Shown here one piece after another: positions 1 through 4,440 of a stretch of 5,381 nt of DNA. The notes under the pieces were generated by a model that worked only from the letters and a program-made list of their open reading frames with translations, did no database searches and was not told where the DNA came from. Numbering within the stretch: the stretch's first letter is position 1; each line of letters begins with the position of its first letter. The stretch covers positions 1 through 5,381 of the forward strand of contig CALLPU010000182.1 in the NCBI GenBank assembly GCA_938016235.1, read 5' to 3'. The DNA comes from an uncultured Granulosicoccus sp. (GTDB lineage Bacteria; Pseudomonadota; Gammaproteobacteria; Granulosicoccales; Granulosicoccaceae). The position numbers were made by a program, and so were the translations under genes.

Positions 1-1049
1 TGGTGCAATGGGGCTTCCAGGCGCAGCGAACGGCTAGTGAGCTGGTGAGCCGCTTACCGTCTGTATCGGCTGCCAAACAGTCACCACCCAACACCAGTGG
101 TCCGGCCAACCCGGTTGAGCAGGTGGTGCACTTTGTGAACCGCAAACTTCCTGGCAAGGCCATGTTGCCAGCTAAAACAACACGCGCCTTGCTGGGTATC
201 GAAAACCGCGAATACGTGCCTATCATTCGGGATCCGCAGAAATCGCACGAAGACAGCGAAGCGGTGTTCTATTTTCCCGGCTGTGGATCGGAACGGTTGT
301 TCAGTCAGGTAGGCCTGGCGACGCTCGCCATGCTGTACGACACCGGCAGTAAAACCGTGATGCCACCGGGATACCTGTGCTGTGGCTATCCGCAAACATC
401 AACAGGGGATGTGGATAAGGGCAAACAGATAACCACCGAGAACCGTGTGTTGTTTCATCGCGTTGCCAACACGTTGAACTATCTGGACATCAAGACCGTT
501 ATCGTGTCTTGCGGCACTTGCATGGATCAACTGCTTAAATACGAATTTGAACAGATATTCCCGGGTTGCCGGTTGCTGGATATTCACGAGTATCTGATGG
601 AAAAAGAGTATTCGCTCGACGGTGTCAGCGGTGAACACTATGTGTATCACGACCCTTGCCATAGTCCGATGAAAACCTACCAGCCCATGAAGGTAACGGA
701 GGCACTGTTGGGAAACCCGGTTACGGCGTCTGATCGTTGTTGTGGGGAGGCTGGAACCTTCGCTGTTGCCAGGCCGGATATTGCCACCCAGGTGCGTCAG
801 CGAAAGTCACAAGAGCTGCAAGCGAATCTCGTTGCAAATCAGGTGGCACCGGGAGATACGCAGCATAACGTGAAGATGATGACGTCATGCCCGGCGTGCG
901 TTCAGGGGTTGAGCCGATACCGGGACGAGACGGGTATGGACACCGACTACATCGTTGTGGAACTGGCCAAGGGGCTGTTCGGTGATTCATGGGCGGCCGA
1001 TTTTGTGGAACGAGCGAATCAGGGTGGTGTTGAGCAGGTTCTGCTCTAA
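1..1049 (+). CDS. C-terminal part of a large FAD/Fe-S oxidoreductase (DUF3683/CCG-domain type), 5' truncated
   Basis: The reading frame is open from the window edge to TAA at 1047-1049, and the GTG at position 3 is almost certainly internal. The visible 348 residues carry two CCG cysteine modules. The first has C94, C126-C127 and C170-x2-C173; the second has C219, C246-C247 and C296-x2-C299. Such modules, known from HdrB and GlpC, bind Fe-S clusters (non-cubane in HdrB) and pass electrons between a flavin and a quinone or disulfide. The text around them (YFPGCGSERLFSQVG, PPGYLCCGYP, YHDPCH, DRCCGEAGT) matches what I recall of the C terminus of very long (about 1,200-1,300 residue) proteobacterial proteins with an N-terminal FAD-binding D-lactate/glycolate dehydrogenase-like half. 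The oxidised substrate is unknown; a 2-hydroxy acid is an inference from that missing half. Residues 1-80 are a low-conservation linker. The gene converges on dgt with a 40-bp gap. Identification is firm for the CCG domains and less so for the full architecture. Confidence 0.88.
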   Translation, partial: VQWGFQAQRTASELVSRLPSVSAAKQSPPNTSGPANPVEQVVHFVNRKLPGKAMLPAKTTRALLGIENREYVPIIRDPQKSHEDSEAVFYFPGCGSERLFSQVGLATLAMLYDTGSKTVMPPGYLCCGYPQTSTGDVDKGKQITTENRVLFHRVANTLNYLDIKTVIVSCGTCMDQLLKYEFEQIFPGCRLLDIHEYLMEKEYSLDGVSGEHYVYHDPCHSPMKTYQPMKVTEALLGNPVTASDRCCGEAGTFAVARPDIATQVRQRKSQELQANLVANQVAPGDTQHNVKMMTSCPACVQGLSRYRDETGMDTDYIVVELAKGLFGDSWAADFVERANQGGVEQVLL

Positions 1050-1056
1050 ATGAGCG

Positions 1057-1088
1057 GGGCGACGGTCTTCAGCCAACGCCGGTTGCCC
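1057..1088. terminator. Weak stem-loop between convergent genes
   Basis: The 40-bp gap between the two convergent stop codons can fold into a 7-bp stem, GGGCGAC (1057-1063) with GTTGCCC (1082-1088), including one G-T wobble. An alternative 6-bp pairing is AGCGGG (1053-1058) with CCCGCT (1086-1091). Neither strand has a T run after the stem, so an intrinsic terminator is not well supported. The position between converging genes is the main reason to list it. Confidence 0.2.
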
Positions 1089-1089
1089 G

Positions 1090-2403
1090 CTACGGCCGAT
1101 CGAATATGGATCCGGATGTGGGGCTGAGCAGCTTGTGATAGAGCTTGCCAGCCGACACATCGGTCATGCTTGACAGGAAATCTGCGATGGCTCGGTAGCC
1201 TTCCTCTTCGTACTGGGCAAAAACAGATACGGGGAGCAAGCGTTTCGGGTTGGCTGCAAAAATTTCGAACAAGGTGACAACCACTCGCTGGCCTTTGTAT
1301 TGAAGCATCTGCAGCTCGGGTCGGAAGATAACGTATCGCATCACGAAATCCTTGATCAGTAGCAGAATGCGATACGCGATGGCTTCCATGCGAACCTGCA
1401 TGCGTAACAGATCCGCTTCAAAGCCTTCCTGCGATTCGATGCGAATACTGCGAATCAGGTAACCGACGAGTCTGCTGATGGCATGCTTGCGGTCTTTGGC
1501 AGCCGCACCGAACAACAGCGTGTTGAATTCGTTGAGATCCTTGTTGATCGGGTTGTCATCGAGAGTCTTGAGTTTGCTCACCACTTGATCTTCCCACTCG
1601 TCACGATTAACCAATCCCAGTGCCAGTGCATCCTCCAAATCGTGAACACCGTAGGCGATGTCATCAGCCAGCTCCATGATGCTGGTATCCAGGGTTTTGT
1701 AGAGCGTTCTGGCGTGCCCATGGCGGGCGCGATCCAGAGACAGAAATCGATCTGTATCAGCCGCTGAGAAAGGCTCGAGAAGCCAATCCAGAACATCCCG
1801 CTCCGCATCATAGATGCACTTTGGAGGTGCCCAATGATCGATATTCAACGGATTCTCCGGTTCAACAGGCGTGTAACGGCAGACGTCCGAATAAACCGCT
1901 GGGTACTTGATGGTGCCGAGCATGGTGCGTCTCGTCAGATCCAACCCGCACGAAGGCGAATATTCCCCTAAACGAGAGAGTATGCGCAGGGTTTGGCCAT
2001 TGGCTTCAAAACCACCGTGATCGCGCATCATGGTGTTCATCGCCACCTCACCGCCGTGGCCGAAGGGTGAGTGGCCGATGTCGTGAGCCAGACAAACCGC
2101 CTCTATCAGGCTGAAAGAGGGTATCAACGTTTCCAGCGAAGCATTTTCCGGCTGGTCTCGAAGCCACTCGCAAATGCCGGAGCCAACCTGGGCCACTTCC
2201 AGTGAATGCGTCAGGCGTGTGCGGTAGAAATCGCTTTCACCCAGACCAAGGACTTGAGTTTTGGACTGCAGGCTGCGAAACGAGGCGCTATGGATGATTC
2301 GGGCACGATCGCGTTGGAACTGGCTGTCCTCACGCGTGCTGTTAAAACCTCGGCCTGGGTTGCTGTGCTGCTCGGATCGTCGTTCTAGCCAGACGCTCAA
2401 CAC
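1090..2403 (-). CDS. dgt: Deoxyguanosine triphosphate triphosphohydrolase (dGTPase), anti-phage-type class
   Basis: A complete 437-residue HD-superfamily phosphohydrolase predicted to cleave dGTP (perhaps other dNTPs) to the deoxynucleoside and tripolyphosphate in the cytoplasm. The metal-binding HD signature is present: H66 in RTRLTHSLE, H107-D108 in AHDIGHSPFGHGGE, and an acidic residue (D247 or D248) in ELADDIAYG. The pocket histidines H111 and H116 and the GFEANGQTLRIL segment (131-142) are also typical. The N terminus (W-x-E-R-R, then QRDRARIIHSASFRSLQSKTQVLG) resembles the Vibrio/Shewanella-type dGTPases, some of which have been reported to defend against phage by depleting dNTPs, more than E. 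coli Dgt. Length fits the family and nothing looks broken. The start is GTG (2403-2401) preceded by AGGAG with only 4 nt spacing; the next codon, TTG (2400-2398), has 7 nt spacing and could be the true start, one residue shorter. It is transcribed divergently from the RAYT gene. Whether this copy is housekeeping or defensive cannot be seen here. Confidence 0.93.
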   Translation of the reverse strand: MLSVWLERRSEQHSNPGRGFNSTREDSQFQRDRARIIHSASFRSLQSKTQVLGLGESDFYRTRLTHSLEVAQVGSGICEWLRDQPENASLETLIPSFSLIEAVCLAHDIGHSPFGHGGEVAMNTMMRDHGGFEANGQTLRILSRLGEYSPSCGLDLTRRTMLGTIKYPAVYSDVCRYTPVEPENPLNIDHWAPPKCIYDAERDVLDWLLEPFSAADTDRFLSLDRARHGHARTLYKTLDTSIMELADDIAYGVHDLEDALALGLVNRDEWEDQVVSKLKTLDDNPINKDLNEFNTLLFGAAAKDRKHAISRLVGYLIRSIRIESQEGFEADLLRMQVRMEAIAYRILLLIKDFVMRYVIFRPELQMLQYKGQRVVVTLFEIFAANPKRLLPVSVFAQYEEEGYRAIADFLSSMTDVSAGKLYHKLLSPTSGSIFDRP

Positions 2404-2417
2404 GGTGCTCCTGTAGA

Positions 2418-2427
2418 CGGTTAACCG
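2418..2427. promoter_or_regulatory. 10-bp perfect palindrome in the dgt leader (possible operator)
   Basis: CGGTTAACCG is a perfect palindrome lying between the predicted dgt -10 box (2440-2445) and the start codon (2403). It would fall roughly 6-15 nt downstream of the predicted transcription start, a position where a bound repressor could block dgt transcription. No regulator is identifiable, and a 10-bp palindrome can arise by chance. Confidence 0.3.
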
Positions 2428-2432
2428 CCGTT

Positions 2433-2468
2433 TTAGTGAATTATAAAGTGCGCATCTTCAGTGGAAGA
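2433..2468 (-). promoter_or_regulatory. Predicted sigma70-type promoter of dgt
   Basis: On the minus strand a perfect TATAAT lies at 2445-2440, about 37 nt upstream of the dgt start. The -35 region at a 17-nt spacing (2468-2463) reads TCTTCC, a poor match to TTGACA. Predicted transcription would begin near 2433, leaving a leader of about 30 nt that contains the CGGTTAACCG palindrome and an AGGAG ribosome binding site. The -10 match is strong; the weak -35 lowers confidence. Confidence 0.45.
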
Positions 2469-2511
2469 GCCACAAGGCCTCTGCAGGGCGATTTTTCGTG
2501 CTATACCAGCC

Positions 2512-2539
2512 CGCGCAACAGAGTTTAGGGTATTGCGCG
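2512..2539. repeat. Inverted repeat CGCGCAA / TTGCGCG, 7-bp arms
   Basis: CGCGCAA (2512-2518) and TTGCGCG (2533-2539) are perfect inverse complements separated by 14 nt. This is the most G+C-rich and dgt-proximal stem of the cluster. No T run follows on either strand, so it is not an obvious terminator. It could be a recognition hairpin of the neighbouring transposase or a protein-binding site. Confidence 0.5.
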
Positions 2540-2560
2540 CAAACCAACACACTTTACGAG

Positions 2561-2578
2561 CAGGCACAACTGTGTCTG
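2561..2578. repeat. Imperfect palindrome CAGGCACAACTGTGTCTG
   Basis: This 18-bp element is palindromic apart from one off-centre pair (G2564 with T2575, a wobble in a folded strand) and the central AC. Folded, it gives a 7-bp stem with a 4-nt loop. It contains the heptamer ACAACTG (2566-2572), which recurs in the next inverted repeat, suggesting the two stems are related. Confidence 0.5.
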
Positions 2579-2624
2579 GCGCAGCGCATGATCTGAGCGA
2601 GGCAAGGAAACGTATTTCCGTAAT

Positions 2625-2647
2625 ACAACTGGGGTACTGTCAGTTGT
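2625..2647. repeat. Perfect inverted repeat ACAACTG / CAGTTGT
   Basis: ACAACTG (2625-2631) and CAGTTGT (2641-2647) are perfect 7-bp arms around a 9-nt loop, GGGTACTGT. The right arm touches the left arm of the next, larger inverted repeat at base 2647, so the two stems are directly adjacent, as in paired REP/BIME structures. A smaller GGAAA/TTTCC stem ends 5 nt upstream. Confidence 0.6.
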
Positions 2648-2680
2648 GGTGGACACATGTGTAAGGAAATGTGTACACCA
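2647..2680. repeat. Long inverted repeat with 12-bp arms upstream of the transposase
   Basis: The left arm TGGTGGACACAT (2647-2658) and right arm ATGTGTACACCA (2669-2680) match at 11 of 12 positions as inverse complements; the mismatch is G2652 against A2675. The loop is 10 nt (2659-2668). Each arm also holds or borders its own small palindrome, ACACATGTGT at 2653-2662 and GTGTACAC at 2671-2678, so alternative folds are possible. This is the strongest hairpin in the window and lies 58 bp before the transposase start codon. It fits either a REP-like substrate of that enzyme or an operator for it. Confidence 0.7.
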
Positions 2681-2686
2681 AACAGG

Positions 2687-2692
2687 CATAAT
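2687..2692 (+). promoter_or_regulatory. Possible -10 box for the transposase gene
   Basis: CATAAT matches five of six bases of the sigma70 -10 consensus and would place transcription start near 2699, about 40 nt before the ATG. No -35 box is visible at 16-18 nt upstream, where the right arm of the large inverted repeat lies instead. If real, the hairpin would overlap the promoter and could mediate self-repression. Weak. Confidence 0.2.
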
Positions 2693-2706
2693 CATCCCAG
2701 ACACCA

Positions 2707-2717
2707 ACAACAGTTGT
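2707..2717. repeat. Short palindrome ACAACAGTTGT
   Basis: ACAAC and GTTGT pair around a single A, forming an 11-bp odd palindrome 21 bp before the transposase start. As a hairpin the loop is too tight for the full stem, so it is more plausible as a duplex binding site. It carries the fourth copy of CAGTTGT (2711-2717). Confidence 0.4.
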
Positions 2718-2738
2718 CATAACATTTCAAAATACACC

Positions 2739-3680
2739 ATGGCCAGAAAACCCAGGATACATTTCCCCGGCGCTGTTTATCACGTCATCCTCCGAGGGCT
2801 GGACGACCAGACAATTTTCAAAGGCGTGGCAGACCGGCGTGCCTGGGAACGTCTGGTTGAAGAGGGGGCTGATCGTTTTGGACACACCATTCATGCCTAT
2901 TGCTGGGCTAAGGATCACGTACAGCTTGCGGTTCAGGTCAGCGAGTCGCCGTTGTCCAAGGTGATGCAGAATCTGTCCTTTCGCTACACTCGCTACTACA
3001 ACAAGCAGCACAATCGGCAAGGCCCGTTATTTCATGGGCGTTACAAGGCCATCCTGATCGATCCGGACGAGTATCTGAACGATGTCGTCGGTTATATCCA
3101 CAACAATCCTGTGCGTAATGGTTCTGCCAAGAGCGCGGATGATGGCAAGTGGTCGAGTCATGCGGCCTATATGGGTAAAGAGTCGTCGCCGAGCTGGTTG
3201 ACTCACAGCAAAGTGCTGGCATCCTTCGGCAAGACCGACAAGACGGCGCGAACCGCGTTCAACCGCTTTGTGGACGCTGCGCGAAAAGAAGGAGAACGCG
3301 TTGACCTGATGCGCGGCAATGAGGGCGGCCGGGTGCTCGGTAACCCGCGATTTGTGAAAAAAGCGCTTAAGCCTGTCAAAGCAGCCCCACGGCCCATGAC
3401 CCTGAACCAGCTGGTGAAGCGTGTCTGTCGGGAAGAGGGCATCAAAGAGCCGGCATTGAAAAACGAAAGCAGGGCTCGGCGGGAAAGCCAGATCCGGCAA
3501 ACCATTACCTATCTGGCGATGGAAATGGACATTGCGACGTTGACGGCTCTGGCCGAGCGATTCAACCGGGATCTGACAACCATGAGCCGCAATCAACGTT
3601 ACTACCGAGACAAGTTGGCAGCTGATGCTGATCTGCAGAAACGCGTCCGAAAATTAAGACGTCAGGTCCTGTCAGATTGA
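2739..3680 (+). CDS. REP-associated tyrosine transposase (RAYT; Y1/HUH family) with DnaA-like C-terminal domain
   Basis: A 313-residue protein from ATG 2739, where the family's usual opening MARKPRIHFPGAVYHV begins; the frame is open further upstream to GTG 2646 but that stretch encodes only the hairpins. Residues 1-130 form a Y1-transposase domain: VILRG (16-20), RFGHTIHAYCW (46-56), the metal-binding site D59-H60-V61-Q62, the helix MQNLSFRYTRYYN with the likely nucleophile Y83, then LFHGRYKAILID (97-108) and YIHNNPVRNG (119-128). RAYTs nick single-stranded DNA at REP hairpins. Two deviations stand out: the second His of the HUH motif is Gln, and the usual RGN after LRG is replaced by GLDD. 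HUQ occurs in active circovirus Rep proteins, so activity is not excluded. Residues about 222-290 resemble the DnaA domain IV helix-turn-helix (RQTITYLAMEM, then LTALAERFNRDLTTMSRNQRYY). No Shine-Dalgarno precedes the ATG, so translation may be low. The frame is intact. Confidence 0.85.
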   Translation: MARKPRIHFPGAVYHVILRGLDDQTIFKGVADRRAWERLVEEGADRFGHTIHAYCWAKDHVQLAVQVSESPLSKVMQNLSFRYTRYYNKQHNRQGPLFHGRYKAILIDPDEYLNDVVGYIHNNPVRNGSAKSADDGKWSSHAAYMGKESSPSWLTHSKVLASFGKTDKTARTAFNRFVDAARKEGERVDLMRGNEGGRVLGNPRFVKKALKPVKAAPRPMTLNQLVKRVCREEGIKEPALKNESRARRESQIRQTITYLAMEMDIATLTALAERFNRDLTTMSRNQRYYRDKLAADADLQKRVRKLRRQVLSD

Positions 3681-3711
3681 GAGCCCTGTGCGAGCCTGTC
3701 CTTGCGATTTG

Positions 3712-3727
3712 CAACCCACGGTTGAGG
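3712..3727 (+). promoter_or_regulatory. Ribosome binding site of the Nudix gene with a small overlapping hairpin
   Basis: GAGG at 3724-3727 sits 7 nt before ATG 3735 and supports that start over the GTG at 3731. Immediately upstream CAACC (3712-3716) and GGTTG (3720-3724) form a 5-bp stem with a 3-nt loop, whose last base is the first G of the site. The overlap is small, so any effect on translation is speculative. Confidence 0.4.
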
Positions 3728-3734
3728 CCTGTGC

Positions 3735-4256
3735 ATGAGTGAGTGGCTGGATATTGTCAATGATCGGGATGAGGTCATTGGCAAAGCACCTCGGGACCAG
3801 ATTCATCGCGAGAAGCACCTGCACCGTTCATCGCATATCGCCTTGTTCAACACCCGCGGTGAGATATTCGTCCAGTTGCGAAGCATGAACAAGGATAACG
3901 GTGCGGGATTGTGGGACACCAGTGCTGCGGGTCACGTGGACAGTGGTGAAACTTATCTGGCGTGTGCGGTCCGTGAGCTGGCTGAAGAGCTTGGCATCGT
4001 CGTGTCACCCGACGCTCTTCGGCGGGCAGGTCAGCTGGATCCGAACGAAAGAAATGGTTTCGAATTTACCGAGATTTATACGGTTATCAGTGATCAGTCT
4101 CTGGTTCTTCAGGCAGAAGAAATCGATGATGGCCGCTGGCTCTCTGCCGAAGCATTGGATGATTGGTTAATCCAGGATGCCGGGGCTTTTACAGAGGCAT
4201 TCCGAGTTATCTGGCCGCTGGTTCGCCCGTCTGGCCTTTCATCGGTGCTGGACTGA
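3735..4256 (+). CDS. Nudix hydrolase, YfcD / IPP-isomerase-like
   Basis: A complete 173-residue protein with a full Nudix box, G-x5-E-x7-R-E-U-x-E-E-x-G-U, at residues 66-88: G66, E72, R80, E81, E84, E85, G87. E81, E84 and E85 are the expected Mg2+ ligands for cleaving a nucleoside diphosphate linked to another group. The opening EWLDIVNDRDEVIGKAPRDQIH followed by HLHRSSHIALFN is typical of the YfcD-type branch, which is related in sequence to type I isopentenyl-diphosphate isomerase. The natural substrate of that branch is not settled, so none is assigned. Length matches the family. The gene begins 54 bp after the transposase stop on the same strand, so read-through is possible, but it has its own ribosome binding site. 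No damage is visible. Confidence 0.92.
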   Translation: MSEWLDIVNDRDEVIGKAPRDQIHREKHLHRSSHIALFNTRGEIFVQLRSMNKDNGAGLWDTSAAGHVDSGETYLACAVRELAEELGIVVSPDALRRAGQLDPNERNGFEFTEIYTVISDQSLVLQAEEIDDGRWLSAEALDDWLIQDAGAFTEAFRVIWPLVRPSGLSSVLD

Positions 4257-4272
4257 CTGTTGTTCCCGCTTC

Positions 4273-4322
4273 TGGCACCATTGCCTGAGTGCCACTGTCG
4301 GTCGAGTGTGCAGCCTTTTTTT
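4273..4322 (+). terminator. Possible terminator after the Nudix gene
   Basis: TGGCAC (4273-4278) and GTGCCA (4289-4294) form a 6-bp stem with a 10-nt loop just after the Nudix stop codon. A run of seven T follows at 4316-4322, but about 21 nt separates it from the stem, which is not the layout of a standard intrinsic terminator. A weaker CACT/AGTG stem (4293-4296 with 4305-4308) lies between. Only the T run and the location favour termination. Confidence 0.25.
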
Positions 4323-4427
4323 GATACAAGATAACGAGGCTTGGCTTACACGACACTCAGTGAACAGCAGAACACCGCGCTCACTCGTATCACCGCTGGC
4401 TTTTCCACTGGTTTCGCTTCCAACATC

Positions 4428-4432
4428 GAGGT
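4428..4432 (+). promoter_or_regulatory. Ribosome binding site deciding the GTG start of the flavoprotein
   Basis: GAGGT lies 8 nt before GTG 4441. No ATG in that frame lies close to it, and the Rossmann glycine motif begins about 14 residues after this GTG, so the site fixes the start convincingly. Confidence 0.65.
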
Positions 4433-4440
4433 ATTAATAC

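Larger units (their letters stand above)
2404..2738. other. 335-bp divergent intergenic region rich in inverted repeats
   Basis: No convincing gene lies here. The dgt-proximal third (2404-2470) holds the likely dgt promoter, its ribosome binding site and a 10-bp palindrome. From 2512 to 2717, upstream of the transposase, there are at least five distinct inverted repeats, listed separately, plus small ones: GTGG/CCAC at 2461-2473 (loop of 5) and GGAAA/TTTCC at 2606-2619 (loop of 4). The heptamer ACAACTG occurs at 2566-2572 and 2625-2631 and its complement CAGTTGT at 2641-2647 and 2711-2717. Short open frames here (for example 2461-2664 +) have no recognisable protein features and run through the palindromes. 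Confidence 0.7.

Noticed and set aside
2461..2664. 67-codon open frame on the plus strand in the dgt/RAYT intergenic region
   Set aside because: GTG start with no ribosome binding site, no recognisable protein features, and it runs through several inverted repeats; best read as chance.
2646..2738. Upstream extension of the RAYT frame to GTG 2646
   Set aside because: The 31 added residues encode only the large hairpin and linker, while the family's conserved N terminus begins exactly at ATG 2739.
2404..2738. CRISPR array
   Set aside because: The repeats are short, inverted and unevenly spaced, without regular direct repeats or uniform spacers, and no cas gene is nearby.
3027..3596. 189-codon minus-strand open frame inside the RAYT gene
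   Set aside because: Antisense shadow of a clearly recognisable transposase; the translation shows no known motifs.
4177..4437. 86-codon plus-strand open frame after the Nudix gene
   Set aside because: It overlaps the Nudix 3' end in another frame, has no clear ribosome binding site, and its translation shows no coherent domain.
4257..4440. Possible glycine riboswitch before the dimethylglycine dehydrogenase-like gene
   Set aside because: Considered because of the gene's likely pathway, but I see no conserved glycine-aptamer core or paired structure leading to the start codon.
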